Source of the DNA: Alphaproteobacteria bacterium
Lineage (GTDB): Bacteria; Pseudomonadota; Alphaproteobacteria; SMXP01
Assembly: GCA_028285305.1 (NCBI GenBank)
Contig: JANQPV010000041.1
Location: 1 to 41,479 of the forward strand
Direction: 5' to 3'
DNA: 41,479 nt
The notes under the pieces were generated by a model that was given only the letters and a program-made list of their open reading frames with translations, had not been told where the DNA came from and did no database searches. The position numbers were made by a program, and so were the translations under genes. Shown here piece by piece: positions 19,372-28,966 of this stretch (its first letter is position 1; every line of letters starts with the position of its first letter).

Positions 19372-20663
19372 TACGCATCACTCGTCTGCTGTTCAATTCG
19401 TTCCATGTTGCCCATATAGGGCCGCAAGGCCTGCGGTATGGTCACGGACCCATCCTCATTTTGGTAATTCTCAAGGATGGCCACCATCGTTCGCCCAATG
19501 GCCAAACCCGAGCCGTTCATGGTGTGGACAAATTCCGTTCCTTTAGCATCGATGGGGCGAAAACGGGCGCCCATTCTGCGGGCCTGAAAGTCGCCGCAAT
19601 TCGAGATGCTTGAGATCTCCCGATACGTGCCTTGTCCGGGAAGCCAGACTTCCAAATCGATGGTCTTGCGCGCTTGAAACGACATGTCTCCGCTCGATAG
19701 AAGTACCACGCGATACGCCAACCCCAGCCGCTTGAGAATTTCTTCTGCACACGAAGTCATGCGCGCATGCTCTTGCTCGGCTTCTTCGGGCCGGGTGACA
19801 CTCACCAATTCCACCTTCGTAAACTGATGTTGGCGGATCATACCCCTTGTGTCTTTTCCGGCGGCACCTGCCTCGGACCGAAAGCATGGTGTGTATGCTG
19901 TGAATCGCAGCGGCAGTTCTTCCTCGTCGAGAATGGATTCACGCACCAAATTCGATAAGCTCACTTCAGACGTGGGCACCAGCCAATACCCATTTTCGGT
20001 CCGAAACATATCTTCCGCCGCCTTCGGCAGTTGAGCCGTTCCGTACACTGCGTCGTCGCGGACGAGCAGCGGAGGAATGACTTCGGTGTAACCAAATTCA
20101 CCGGTATGTATGTCGAGCATGAAGTGTGCCAGGGCGCGCTCTAGTCGCGCAAGCGCGCCTTTCAGCACAACAAACCTGGACCCTGACATCTTGGCCGCCG
20201 TCTCAAAGTCCATATACCCCAAAGCTTCACCAAGTTCGTAGTGTTCTTTCGGCGTAAACGCGAAATCAGGAGGCGCTCCCTCTCTCCTTAGTTCAACATT
20301 GGACTCTTCATCTGGCCCCTCCGGTACGTCGGGAAACGGAATATTTGGCAGTACGGAAAGCAAGTCACTTAGCTTTTGGTCGATTTCACGCTGTTGCCGC
20401 TCTCCATTTTGAATCTCGTCGCGAATGGAGGCAACTTCCTGCATGAGCTCTTCAGCTCTTTTTTCGTCACCGCTCCCTTTTGCCTTGCCGATTTGCTTGG
20501 ACGACGCATTGCGCTGAGCCTGTAAATGTTGGAGCGAGGTCACGATTTCCTTGCGCTGATTGTTTAGATCAGTGAGCGTGGCGGCGTGAGGCTCAAAACC
20601 TCTGGCCCGCCAACCTGCATCATATTCATCGGGATTATCGCAGATCGCTTTGATGTCTAACAT
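19371..20663 (-). CDS. serS: Seryl-tRNA synthetase
   Basis: Class II aminoacyl-tRNA synthetase that charges tRNA-Ser, and tRNA-Sec where present. The 430-residue product starts with a long antiparallel coiled-coil arm (about 30-105) that recognises the long variable arm. The catalytic core has motif 2 ([21 protein letters not shown]) and motif 3 ([17 protein letters not shown]). The ATG is preceded by AAGGA. About 200 bp of non-coding sequence, in which I see nothing distinctive, separates it from tatC upstream; surE follows by overlap. Confidence 0.97.
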   Translation of the reverse strand: MLDIKAICDNPDEYDAGWRARGFEPHAATLTDLNNQRKEIVTSLQHLQAQRNASSKQIGKAKGSGDEKRAEELMQEVASIRDEIQNGERQQREIDQKLSDLLSVLPNIPFPDVPEGPDEESNVELRREGAPPDFAFTPKEHYELGEALGYMDFETAAKMSGSRFVVLKGALARLERALAHFMLDIHTGEFGYTEVIPPLLVRDDAVYGTAQLPKAAEDMFRTENGYWLVPTSEVSLSNLVRESILDEEELPLRFTAYTPCFRSEAGAAGKDTRGMIRQHQFTKVELVSVTRPEEAEQEHARMTSCAEEILKRLGLAYRVVLLSSGDMSFQARKTIDLEVWLPGQGTYREISSISNCGDFQARRMGARFRPIDAKGTEFVHTMNGSGLAIGRTMVAILENYQNEDGSVTIPQALRPYMGNMERIEQQTSDA

Positions 20664-20867
20664 GGCCTTCCTTTAGGTGGGTGGCACTGCCACCGGAGAT
20701 TTCGACGGCAACACACAATTTCCAATGTCGTCATCCGGCTAAGTTGCCATGACTCGGGTTTGATAAATATGTGCGAGACCAAGGGACAGCTCCGCAACGC
20801 CGCCAAACCCAAATGAGCCGCCCTCTGCCATTGTTGCCCCTTCTTAGAACGGTCTTCTTGTGTTCGA

Positions 20868-21671
20868 CTAAGCTGTTTTGGAACTGAGATCTTCCGCGTG
20901 CCGCTTTTTCTCAATCATCGCTACCACGAAGATCGATATCTCGAAAAGTGCCATAATCGACAACCCTAAACCGATCTGGGTGAAGGGGTCGGGCGGGGTC
21001 AAAAATGCCGCCACGGCAAATGCGCCAACGATGAAGTATTTGCGCCTCTTGCGCAGGCCCTGGGCGCTCACAAGGCCTGCGCGCGCGAGCAAGGCAAGAA
21101 GAACCGGCAGTTGGAAAGCTATCCCAAACGCGAGAAGCAACGTGGTGACAAAGTTCAGGTACTCACTGATCCGGTTTTCGTTCGACAAAGAAATCATGTC
21201 CGCAAATGTGCGGTTCGCGTTGGCCTCAAGCGTAAGAAAGAACTGGAACGCCATCGGGAGCACAAAGAAATAGAGCAGCGCCCCTCCCAATGCGAATAGG
21301 ACCGGCGTTGCGATGACAAAAGGCAAGAACGCCATGCGTTCGTTTTTGTAGAGCCCCGGCGCCACAAAGGCATAGACCTGATAGGCCACGACAGGAAAGG
21401 CCAGGCTTAAACCGGCGAATAAAGAGAGCTTCACATTCGTGAAAAATTGTTCGTGCGGGGCCGTTGCGATCAGTCTCAGTTCTTCTTTTCCAACGGCTTC
21501 GGCCGCTTTCATCAAAGGGATAAGCAAAACGGAGTACAATTGATTGACGAAGGGGAAGCAGATGAGAAAGGCGACGAGGATTGCCACTACGCAAACAATG
21601 AGCCGGCTGCGCAGCTCCATAAGGTGATCCAAGAGGGGGGCTTTCGTGGCCTCAATATCGTCGTGGGTCAC
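20868..21671 (-). CDS. tatC: Twin-arginine translocase subunit TatC
   Basis: Receptor and core subunit of the Tat pathway, which exports folded proteins bearing twin-arginine signals. The 267-residue product has six predicted membrane segments. The family motifs LLDHLMELRSRL near the N-terminus and FAGLSLAFPVVAYQVYAFVAPGLYKNER are intact. The start is GTG, with only a weak upstream site. It directly follows tatB by a 21-bp gap, and tatABC runs downstream of scpA-scpB. Confidence 0.96.
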   Translation of the reverse strand: MTHDDIEATKAPLLDHLMELRSRLIVCVVAILVAFLICFPFVNQLYSVLLIPLMKAAEAVGKEELRLIATAPHEQFFTNVKLSLFAGLSLAFPVVAYQVYAFVAPGLYKNERMAFLPFVIATPVLFALGGALLYFFVLPMAFQFFLTLEANANRTFADMISLSNENRISEYLNFVTTLLLAFGIAFQLPVLLALLARAGLVSAQGLRKRRKYFIVGAFAVAAFLTPPDPFTQIGLGLSIMALFEISIFVVAMIEKKRHAEDLSSKTA

Positions 21672-21692
21672 GCGGGACTACTCGCTGATGAA

Positions 21693-22085
21693 CTAGGTCT
21701 GGTCAGGCTTTTTTGCCTGGATTTGTTCGTCGTTTCCATCTTTCTTGCGGGGACCGGAAGGCTCTTGGGGGTCATCCAAGTCCGGATCCTCCCCTCCCGG
21801 AGGATAAAAGGGCTCATTCGGATCAATCGGCCCTGCAATGTTCTCTTTTAGCTTTTCTAGAGGATTTGCGCTTTTGATCGACTCAACTTCTTTGCGGAGT
21901 TCCGCAAGTTCGGCCTCGCGCGCCATGTCTTCAAAGCTGCGCTGAAACTCGCGCGCCGTTGCGCGCGCTTTACCAACCCACTCACCAATTGTTCGCATCA
22001 TGCCGGGAAGTTCTTTGGGGCCGACAACAACGATGATTACGGCCACAAGGACTAGAAGTTCCAACAGTCCGATATCAGGGAACAT
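21693..22085 (-). CDS. tatB: Sec-independent translocase subunit TatB
   Basis: Membrane-anchored Tat component that works with TatC in binding twin-arginine signal peptides. The 130-residue product begins MFPDIGLLELLVLVAVIIVVVGPKELP: a single N-terminal membrane segment, the glycine/proline hinge, then an amphipathic helix and a Pro/Asp-rich tail. The acidic residue in the membrane segment (Glu9) distinguishes TatB from TatA. It sits between tatA and tatC. Confidence 0.95.
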   Translation of the reverse strand: MFPDIGLLELLVLVAVIIVVVGPKELPGMMRTIGEWVGKARATAREFQRSFEDMAREAELAELRKEVESIKSANPLEKLKENIAGPIDPNEPFYPPGGEDPDLDDPQEPSGPRKKDGNDEQIQAKKPDQT

Positions 22086-22120
22086 CTGTGTTCACTCACC
22101 GATTTGAGATCGCTTTAGCG

Positions 22121-22348
22121 CTAAGTGTTCGACTTTTCTTTGCTTGTGTCGGCTTCGAGAGGTTCGCCGGTTTCGTTGTCGATCGTCTTTGGATCCGCTG
22201 TTGGTTCTGCCGCAGCGTCGCTCAGACCCTTGCGAAAACTGGTAATGCCTTTGCCAAGATCTCCCATAAGGTCGGAAATCCTACCCCGGCCGAACAACAA
22301 GACGACCAATAACGCGACAATCAAGATTTGCCATATACTCAAGCCCAT
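22121..22348 (-). CDS. tatA: Sec-independent translocase subunit TatA
   Basis: Pore-forming subunit of the Tat system. The 75-residue product begins [22 protein letters not shown], then the amphipathic helix ([19 protein letters not shown]) and a polar tail. The start is set at 22348, where GGAG precedes the ATG and the canonical MGLSIWQ begins. Upstream in-frame ATGs up to 22372 would add eight residues that TatA proteins do not normally have. First gene of tatABC, about 100 bp after scpB. Confidence 0.94.
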   Translation of the reverse strand: MGLSIWQILIVALLVVLLFGRGRISDLMGDLGKGITSFRKGLSDAAAEPTADPKTIDNETGEPLEADTSKEKSNT

Positions 22349-22447
22349 GGGCCACTCCATTCTCTTCCACATCTCTAGATGAGGCTCTAGAACGGGAATT
22401 AAAAGGGAAACATTACCGATCGATTTAGCACAGCTGCGTGACGGCCG

Positions 22448-23185
22448 CTACGTCTCGTTGTCTTCGAGGAAATCCTCCTGAAAAACCCCCTCTTCTCCCT
22501 CCTCGACTGGATCCAGCTCTTCTTCCGCCGCTTTTCCCGCGAGTTCCGGGTTCGGTACGGCAAAATCGGGCGGCAAACGTGCTTCTAAGAGACCAGCGGC
22601 CTTTAAATCTTCTAATCCTGGAAGATCGCCAATGGTGGAAATTCCAAAGTGCTCCAAAAACGCCTCTGATGTTCCATATGTGAGAGGGCGTCCGGGTACC
22701 TTTCTGCGGCCCCGTGGTTTGACCCAACCGACCTCCATAAGAAGATCGAGCGTGCCTTTGCTGACGGCAACGCCGCGAATGTCCTCAATTTCAGCGCGGC
22801 TGACGGGCTGATGATAGGCAATGATCGCGAGGGTCTCAATTGCCGGTCGCGACAGCCGGCGAGGTTCAATCCGCTCCTTTTCCATAAGAAAGCTCAAATC
22901 GCTAGCGGTTCTCAGCGACCATTTGCCGGAGATGTTGACGAGATTCACGCCGCGCTCCGAATAGAACTCGGAAAGCTCTTCCATGACACTTTGCAGATCA
23001 AACTCAATAGGGACCCGGTCGCGGATTGTCTTTTCGTCCAGCGGTTCGGATGCCGCAAACAGCAAAGCTTCGATCATTCTCGAAACTTGGGCTGTGTTTT
23101 CTAAAGTCTCCACGTTAGATCCGGCGGGATCGGCTGTGGTCTCTTCGTCATTGTCGTGCACGGTCAGCGCTTGATGGGTATCCAT
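22448..23185 (-). CDS. scpB: Segregation and condensation protein B
   Basis: Winged-helix dimer that forms the SMC-ScpAB condensin complex, which organises and segregates the chromosome. The 245-residue product has a variable N-terminus (to about 30), two winged-helix domains (EALLFAASEPLDEKTI; RPAIETLAIIAYHQPVSRAEIEDIRG), and an acidic C-terminal tail. It follows scpA with a gap of about 20 bp. No smc gene is in the window. Confidence 0.95.
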   Translation of the reverse strand: MDTHQALTVHDNDEETTADPAGSNVETLENTAQVSRMIEALLFAASEPLDEKTIRDRVPIEFDLQSVMEELSEFYSERGVNLVNISGKWSLRTASDLSFLMEKERIEPRRLSRPAIETLAIIAYHQPVSRAEIEDIRGVAVSKGTLDLLMEVGWVKPRGRRKVPGRPLTYGTSEAFLEHFGISTIGDLPGLEDLKAAGLLEARLPPDFAVPNPELAGKAAEEELDPVEEGEEGVFQEDFLEDNET

Positions 23186-23204
23186 GAAACAGGACTTTCT
23201 CTAC

Positions 23205-24131
23205 TCACATTAATTCTGGCGCGTCAGGGGTCTCGCCCAAGGCAAATTCCGGTTTGGACCGAACATAAATGGGGCCAAACTCCGATAGCTGACGAATGTC
23301 CAGTTGTTCTTCCTTCACCATTTCCAAACACGCCAAAAACGTACTTGCTCGTGCAGACTTCCATTTGTGTCCGGGCTCAGCTTTCACCGACTGATCGGCA
23401 ATCCATTCTTGAGGAAGAAGCGAATCAAGGGAGTTCCAGTCTTTGAGCTTGCCAAACATGCGTTCGACCCGCTTTCGGGCAAGCTCGATGGCGAAGACCG
23501 GCATCTTTTCAATCTTAAAGTCGTTTCGGCTTATCGTCCGCACACGCTGGGACGTATACGCTTTGAGAAGCTCAAAAAGATCAGCTTCATATTTGGCCTT
23601 GCGGATAATCCGTACCCCTTCGGGTGCGCCGCGCGCGAAAACGTCCCTGCCCAATCGATCGCGCGCCATTAGACGAGCGCCCGCCTCACGCATAGCCTGC
23701 AATCGCTGTAATCGAAACTGTAAGCGGGCCGCCATTTCCTCTCCGGACGGCTCTTCTTCCGTTTCCTCGGGCGCTGGCAGAATCAGCTTGGATTTCAAAT
23801 AAGCCAGCCACGACGCCATAACCAGATAATCCGCAGCCAGCTCCAAATTGAGGCGCTTGGCCGCGGCCACGAACTCCAAATATTGATCAACCAGCGCCAC
23901 GATGGATATCTTTTTGAGGTCGACCTTTTGGCTTCTCGCCAACATCAGAAGGACATCAAGAGGCCCCTCAAATCCGTCTACATCCACAATGAGCGCCTCG
24001 GCGAGAACGGGTGCCGCAGAAAAGTCTTCGGCGCTCATTTCTGAAGACGATTCGCCTTGAGGGCCCCCATCCGCGCCTTCGGGATCGGCGAGACCTTCTT
24101 CGGAAACCTCACTCGTCAATGGTTCCTCCAT
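23205..24131 (-). CDS. scpA: Segregation and condensation protein A (kleisin)
   Basis: Kleisin that bridges SMC heads and binds ScpB. The 308-residue product has an acidic, low-complexity N-terminal extension (about 1-50), the conserved kleisin N-terminal core (DGFEGPLDVLLMLARSQKVDLKKISI), a linker rich in Glu, and a C-terminal winged helix. Its ATG lies inside the end of nagZ, a 23-bp overlap, so translation of the two is likely coupled. Confidence 0.95.
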   Translation of the reverse strand: MEEPLTSEVSEEGLADPEGADGGPQGESSSEMSAEDFSAAPVLAEALIVDVDGFEGPLDVLLMLARSQKVDLKKISIVALVDQYLEFVAAAKRLNLELAADYLVMASWLAYLKSKLILPAPEETEEEPSGEEMAARLQFRLQRLQAMREAGARLMARDRLGRDVFARGAPEGVRIIRKAKYEADLFELLKAYTSQRVRTISRNDFKIEKMPVFAIELARKRVERMFGKLKDWNSLDSLLPQEWIADQSVKAEPGHKWKSARASTFLACLEMVKEEQLDIRQLSEFGPIYVRSKPEFALGETPDAPELM

Positions 24132-25173
24132 GGTGAATTCGAGGCTTCATTCCATTGCGCTCAAATAATCCGCACACTTCGGCGAGCGGCTGAGGAGGAA
24201 CGTCAGAAACGATGCGCGCGGCGATGAGACGCGATACGTTATCGGCGCGTTTGCGCGATGCCCCCGAAAGCTCAACGACGGCTTTCGCCGCTTGCTTCAT
24301 CTCTGCCAATTGACCCGAGCCGTGTACCACAACATCACATCCCGCCGAGAGCGATCTGTCCACTCTGCTTGCGAATGGTCCTGACAAAGCCTGCATAGAA
24401 ATATCGTCTGTCAGCAAGAGTCCATCGAATCCTATTGAACCTCTAATTACATTATGCACAACGTGCGCTGACTGTGTAGCAGTATTTTCCGCATCCAAAG
24501 TTTCGAAGCAGACGTGCGCCGTCATCGCCATCGGCAAATGCGAAAGCTCGCGAAAAGGCGCAAAGTCCGTTTGGTCCAGTTCCTCTTCGGGGAAGCCGAC
24601 ATAAGGGAGGCAAAGGTGGCTGTCCGCAGATGCTCGGCCATGGCCAGGAATATGCTTCATTACGGGTTGAAGGCCGGCGGCCTCCAATCCTCGGACTGCG
24701 GCGCGGCCCAACTCCGCAACAATGCGCGGTTCTTTATGATAGGCACGCCGCGCAATCACGTGGCCGGATTCAAAGATACGCCTGTCCAATACCGGCATAC
24801 AATTTACCGTTATGCCTAAAGCCGCCAACTGGGCCGCCATGTGATAGGCGGACAATTCAACCGCACGGATCGCGTCTTGCCCGCTTCGCTCGAACAGTTC
24901 GCCAAAATCAGCGGCAGACGGATATCTATCGGTGGCCGGAGCAACGAAGCGCTGAACCGGCCCGCCCTCTTGATCAATGAGAATTGGCAGATCCTCTCTG
25001 CCGCTCAGTTCCTTTAGCTCGGTAGTAAGACCAATAATTTGGTCGTCCGTCAGACAATTGCGAGCGTACAGAATGTATCCCCAAGGATTGAGGTCCTGAA
25101 AAAGGGCCTTCTCTTCGCGCGTGACCTCAGGCCCGCTCAGCCCAAAGACGACTGACGTCACCTGTTGGCTCAC
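24109..25173 (-). CDS. nagZ: Beta-N-acetylhexosaminidase (peptidoglycan recycling)
   Basis: Glycoside hydrolase family 3 enzyme that removes N-acetylglucosamine from anhydro-muropeptides during cell-wall recycling in the cytoplasm. The 354-residue product shows the family's KHIPGHGRASADSH (173-186), with the catalytic Asp-His pair on that loop, and the nucleophile region LLTDDISM (Asp256/Asp257). No signal peptide is present, as expected. The GTG start has GAGGAT before it. Overlaps scpA downstream; the SPOR gene lies 31 bp upstream on the same strand. Confidence 0.95.
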   Translation of the reverse strand: MSQQVTSVVFGLSGPEVTREEKALFQDLNPWGYILYARNCLTDDQIIGLTTELKELSGREDLPILIDQEGGPVQRFVAPATDRYPSAADFGELFERSGQDAIRAVELSAYHMAAQLAALGITVNCMPVLDRRIFESGHVIARRAYHKEPRIVAELGRAAVRGLEAAGLQPVMKHIPGHGRASADSHLCLPYVGFPEEELDQTDFAPFRELSHLPMAMTAHVCFETLDAENTATQSAHVVHNVIRGSIGFDGLLLTDDISMQALSGPFASRVDRSLSAGCDVVVHGSGQLAEMKQAAKAVVELSGASRKRADNVSRLIAARIVSDVPPQPLAEVCGLFERNGMKPRIHHGGTIDE

Positions 25174-25204
25174 ACTATCCTCGTATTCGGGAGCGATCGC
25201 GTAC

Positions 25205-26203
25205 CTAGGGTTTCGCGACGAAACAATCCTGTCCGCGCGACTTTATCGTCGTGCAGTAGCTGGCAGCGTCCCGAGCACTCGTAAACGGGCCAATACGCAC
25301 CCGATAATAGATCCCCTTCGCGCCCAGATCAGCCCGCTTGGTCTCGACGGCCAGATCAATCAAAGTATCTGTGAACTGACGCTCGAATCGAGAACGGCTA
25401 TCGTCTGCATCCGACTGTTTAGGTGACGACAAAATCTGCACAACATGGCTTCCAGATGAGGGATCGACGGCCTTGGCCACTTCTTCTGGTTCTTGCGTTT
25501 CCTCGAAGCCGACGATCGCATCTGAAGAAACCTCTTCCTGCCCCGCGGTTGCGGGATCCAAGGACGCGGTTTCGGTCCGGCCACCAGCAGACGTTCCTTC
25601 ACCTTCGCCGGAAGAGGCCGCTGCCGCCAGATCCCCTATGTCGAGTGCGTTGGACGGCTCGGCTTCCGAAGAACTCGCCTCTTCGGCGTCGGCCATTACA
25701 GTCGCCGGATCAGGAACTTCGATGGCACTATCCGAGGCGTTTTGATCAGATGTTGCAACGATGTCCGGGTTGGGTGACGGCACGCCCGCTACATCAATCG
25801 TTTCGGTCCCCGGATTTCCCGTTTCTTGCGCGGCCAGACCACTTCCGCCTGCCGGATCACGCGCTATGGGCTCTTCCGGCGCTTCCACGATCTGGACAGC
25901 TCCTTGGTCCGCTTCTTCCGACAATGTAAATGAATCTAGATAGGGTTCGGAACCTTCTTCAACTGTGGACGGATCAACTTTCACATCGCCCGGCTGGGCG
26001 ACGATGAGCGGCGGGCTCTCCTTCCTGCCGCGCTGTAAACCTTGTTCGTATGCGAAGTAGATCACACCCACAAAAAAGGCGGCAATGATGATAAATCCCA
26101 TAACGAACAGTATAGAGCTGCGTCCGTATTCAGGTTCGTCGTCGAGTTCGTAGTCGCTGTCTTGGCTCATTGGAGCAAATGTCCCTGTGTGTGTCGTCGT
26201 CAT
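25205..26203 (-). CDS. SPOR-domain inner-membrane protein
   Basis: Single-pass inner-membrane protein predicted to bind septal peptidoglycan through a C-terminal SPOR domain. The 332-residue product has a short cytoplasmic N-terminus, one membrane segment (about 30-51), a long acidic Glu/Ser/Pro-rich periplasmic linker, and a SPOR domain (about 248-332: GSHVVQILSSPKQSDAD ... YYRVRIGPFTSARDAASYC). The ATG at 26203 has AAAGG upstream; an in-frame ATG 11 codons later is less well placed. Its position ahead of nagZ-scpAB matches other alphaproteobacteria, though argS is missing beside it. Confidence 0.9.
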   Translation of the reverse strand: MTTTHTGTFAPMSQDSDYELDDEPEYGRSSILFVMGFIIIAAFFVGVIYFAYEQGLQRGRKESPPLIVAQPGDVKVDPSTVEEGSEPYLDSFTLSEEADQGAVQIVEAPEEPIARDPAGGSGLAAQETGNPGTETIDVAGVPSPNPDIVATSDQNASDSAIEVPDPATVMADAEEASSSEAEPSNALDIGDLAAAASSGEGEGTSAGGRTETASLDPATAGQEEVSSDAIVGFEETQEPEEVAKAVDPSSGSHVVQILSSPKQSDADDSRSRFERQFTDTLIDLAVETKRADLGAKGIYYRVRIGPFTSARDAASYCTTIKSRGQDCFVAKP

Positions 26204-26399
26204 GGAAAGCTACCTTTTATTCTTGCTTCGTTTTGGTTGGTAGTTGCCTGACATTTTGTTCTTGTTCCAATCCTCGCATCGCCGATTGCTTTTGCCGCCG
26301 CATATTTTCTATTCCCTATATTAGAGAATCAGAAGGAGAATAATACATATAGAGCATGTGTGCCAAAAAGTAGCTCGATATTGTGGTCGACTTAGGTCT

Positions 26400-27572
26400 T
26401 TAGGCCCACTTTTCCAAAGAAAACAGGCGCTTATGCTCTTTCAGGGCGAATCTGTCCGTCATTCCGGCGATATAGTCACATACGATGCGAGCAGTTTTCG
26501 GCGTTCCAGGATCGTCGCATAGGTTAAACCAAATGGTCGGGAGCGTATTGGGTTCTTGGATAAATTGGTCAAAGATCTCCTCAACAATCCGCTTCGCCTG
26601 GCTGGTCGTGCGATTCACCTGGTAGTGGCGGTAAACCCGATTCAACAAGAAGTCCTTCAATTGCCGATCAAGCGCCGCCATTTCATCAGAGAGCGCCACC
26701 AACGGTTCGGCATGATTTCTCACTTGGGCGCACGACTCGATGCCGTTTCGCTCCAACCTTGATCGCGTTTCCCGCAGCAGGTCATCCACCAACTCCGAAA
26801 TCAGTCTGCGGGTGGTTTCATGGGTGAGACGAGTTATTTCGAGGTTTGGGTGCTCCGCCTCGATGGAATGAATGAAGTGCCCGACAATGGGAATGTCTCT
26901 CAATTCGGAGATAGCAAATGCACCAGCGCGCAGACCGTCATCAATGTCGTGCGTGTTGTAGGCGATGTCATCAGACAGCGCCGCGACTTGGGCCTCCAAA
27001 GAAGAAAACTCAGCCAAGCTCAAGTCTTTGAACGCCTCGTTTTGTCCAGCTTCAACGCGAATTTCATACAGAGGCATTAAACCCGAAGAAACGGGACCGT
27101 TATGCTTAATCAATCCGTCGACGGTCTCCCAACAGAGATTTAGCCCGTCGAAAGACGCATAGCGGGCCTCCAACTTTGTCAACAATCGAAACGTTTGGAC
27201 ATTGTGGTCAAAGCCGCCGAATTCAGCCATGCATTCGGACAGGGCGTCTTCCCCGGCATGGCCAAACGGAGGATGCCCCAAATCGTGGGCGAGGGCGAGC
27301 GCCTCGGCGAGGTCTTCATCCAGGCCCAACGAGCGGCTGAGGGAGCGGGCGATCTGAGCCACTTCGAGGGAGTGGGTGAGGCGTGTGCGATAGTGATCCC
27401 CTTCGTGATACACAAAAACCTGCGTTTTGTGTTTCATTCTTCGAAAAGCGGTGGAGTGGATGATGCGGTCGCGGTCCCGTTGAAAGCATGTCCGGGTCGA
27501 ACTTTCCGCCTCCGCCACCAATCGGCCCTTGGTCTTGGCAGGATCGCAAGCATAGGGCGCAAGAACAGTCAT
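26400..27572 (-). CDS. dgt: Deoxyguanosinetriphosphate triphosphohydrolase-like protein
   Basis: HD-domain enzyme that hydrolyses dNTPs to deoxynucleosides and triphosphate, helping balance the dNTP pool. The 390-residue product has the HD metal ligands (His67 in RLTHSLEV; His96-Asp97 in LAHDLGHPPFGHAG) and the downstream FGGFDHN and SDDIAYNTHDIDDG segments. The ATG is preceded by GAGGTAAAG. It is divergent from erpA across 81 bp. On its 3' side the SPOR gene follows after 196 bp with no argS between. Confidence 0.94.
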   Translation of the reverse strand: MTVLAPYACDPAKTKGRLVAEAESSTRTCFQRDRDRIIHSTAFRRMKHKTQVFVYHEGDHYRTRLTHSLEVAQIARSLSRSLGLDEDLAEALALAHDLGHPPFGHAGEDALSECMAEFGGFDHNVQTFRLLTKLEARYASFDGLNLCWETVDGLIKHNGPVSSGLMPLYEIRVEAGQNEAFKDLSLAEFSSLEAQVAALSDDIAYNTHDIDDGLRAGAFAISELRDIPIVGHFIHSIEAEHPNLEITRLTHETTRRLISELVDDLLRETRSRLERNGIESCAQVRNHAEPLVALSDEMAALDRQLKDFLLNRVYRHYQVNRTTSQAKRIVEEIFDQFIQEPNTLPTIWFNLCDDPGTPKTARIVCDYIAGMTDRFALKEHKRLFSLEKWA

Positions 27573-27653
27573 ACTATCTTTACCTCACTGTCGTAGGGCC
27601 TGTCAGAGGCGGCGCCCATTGCAGATGCGCACGAAACCTCCTACATTCGGATC

Positions 27654-27986
27654 ATGAATATGCAACGAGTCACTGTATCGGACAAAGCTGCCATCCAGAT
27701 CTCAAAGATTTTGGAGCAGGAAGGGTCACCCAAGATGCTGCGCGTGTCCGTTTCAGGAGGCGGGTGTTCGGGCTTTCAATATGGCTTCGATTTGGTTGAG
27801 GACCGCGGAGATGACGACATCGCCATCGAAAAGAACGGCGTTACGGTTCTCGTCGATTCGGTATCCCTTGCTTACTTGGAAGGATCGGAGATCGATTACG
27901 TGGAAGATCTCATCGGTGCCTCGTTCCAGGTCCATAATCCGAACGCGAAAAGTTCTTGCGGCTGCGGGACTTCATTTTCTATTTAG
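27654..27986 (+). CDS. erpA: A-type iron-sulfur cluster insertion protein
   Basis: Carrier that receives and passes on iron-sulfur clusters during maturation of essential Fe-S enzymes. The 110-residue product has the three conserved cysteines: Cys38 in SGGGCSGFQYGF, and Cys102 and Cys104 in the C-terminal CGCGTSF. It is divergent from dgt, the usual alphaproteobacterial pairing, and xthA follows 49 bp downstream. No clear Shine-Dalgarno precedes the ATG; a second ATG two codons on would also serve. The name erpA rather than iscA rests on context and general sequence. Confidence 0.92.
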   Translation: MNMQRVTVSDKAAIQISKILEQEGSPKMLRVSVSGGGCSGFQYGFDLVEDRGDDDIAIEKNGVTVLVDSVSLAYLEGSEIDYVEDLIGASFQVHNPNAKSSCGCGTSFSI

Positions 27987-28035
27987 GCCTTTCGAAAGCC
28001 GGTCCGAGATTGATCGGTGACATTGAGAGGTTCGC

Positions 28036-28818
28036 GTGAAAATCGCCACTTGGAATGTTAATTCCATCAAAGTCCGCAAAGAGATCGTTTCTGATTGGCT
28101 CCGCGAGGCCGAACCAGACGTTGTTTGCTTGCAGGAAATAAAATGCGTCGACGACGCCTTTCCAAAAAAGGCCTTTGAGGACCTGAACTACAACGTGCTT
28201 GTGCACGGTCAAAAGACGTACAATGGGGTTGCGATCTTGTCGAAGTACCCCATTGAAGATCACATGATCGGTTTGCCGGGTGATAAATCCGACGATCAGG
28301 CTCGATACGCCGAAATCGTTGTGTCAGGAGAGTCGTCACCTGTTCGTGTGGGCGGTCTCTATCTGCCCAACGGTAACCCTGCCCCAGGTCCTAAGTACGA
28401 CTACAAACTGGCTTGGATGGACCGTCTTTATGATCACGCCGCCGGACTTCTTGCCAACGAGGAGCCTTTCCTGTTGATCGGCGATTACAATATTATTCCC
28501 CATGAAGACGATGTTCACGATGCGGAAGCGTGGCGCGAAGACGCTTTGTTCCGCCGGGAGTCGCGGACCAAATTCAATCGGATGGTTCATTTGGGACTGA
28601 CGGATGCCTACCGGGCTCTGCATGAAGACGCCCATCAGTACACGTTTTGGGACTATCAGGCGGGGGCTTGGCAGAAGAACAATGGGATCCGAATCGATCA
28701 CTTGCTGCTCTCGCCGCAAGCCGCCGATTTGCTCACGGGAAGCGGTATCGACGCCCATGTCAGAGGCTGGGAAAAGCCTTCCGACCACGTCCCGGTTTGG
28801 TGCGAACTGAACGCTTGA
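28036..28818 (+). CDS. xthA: Exodeoxyribonuclease III
   Basis: AP endonuclease and 3'-5' exonuclease of base excision repair. The 260-residue product begins MKIATWNVNSIKVR with Asn7. Glu34 (CLQEIKC), the GDYNIIPHEDDVHD segment, and the terminal SDHVPVW histidine complete the expected active site. The GTG start has GAGAGG five bases upstream. Likely cotranscribed with erpA; the 148 bp between it and the convergent valS show no gene or clear terminator. Confidence 0.95.
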   Translation: MKIATWNVNSIKVRKEIVSDWLREAEPDVVCLQEIKCVDDAFPKKAFEDLNYNVLVHGQKTYNGVAILSKYPIEDHMIGLPGDKSDDQARYAEIVVSGESSPVRVGGLYLPNGNPAPGPKYDYKLAWMDRLYDHAAGLLANEEPFLLIGDYNIIPHEDDVHDAEAWREDALFRRESRTKFNRMVHLGLTDAYRALHEDAHQYTFWDYQAGAWQKNNGIRIDHLLLSPQAADLLTGSGIDAHVRGWEKPSDHVPVWCELNA

Positions 28819-28966
28819 ATCTCACTTGGCCGCTGCACCAGTTCCTGCGGACCCATCTGGCCACCGCGTGGGCCATCCGAATTAGATTCGAAAGTGCGGG
28901 TGAGTCCTCGACCGCCTGGCTTGCTTTGCGGTACTCTGCGCGGACGCTCTAAAGCGGCACGGGCGT

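Noticed and set aside
28819-28966. Possible gene remnant between xthA and valS
   Set aside because: A short frame is open but has no recognisable sequence; too little to call a pseudogene.
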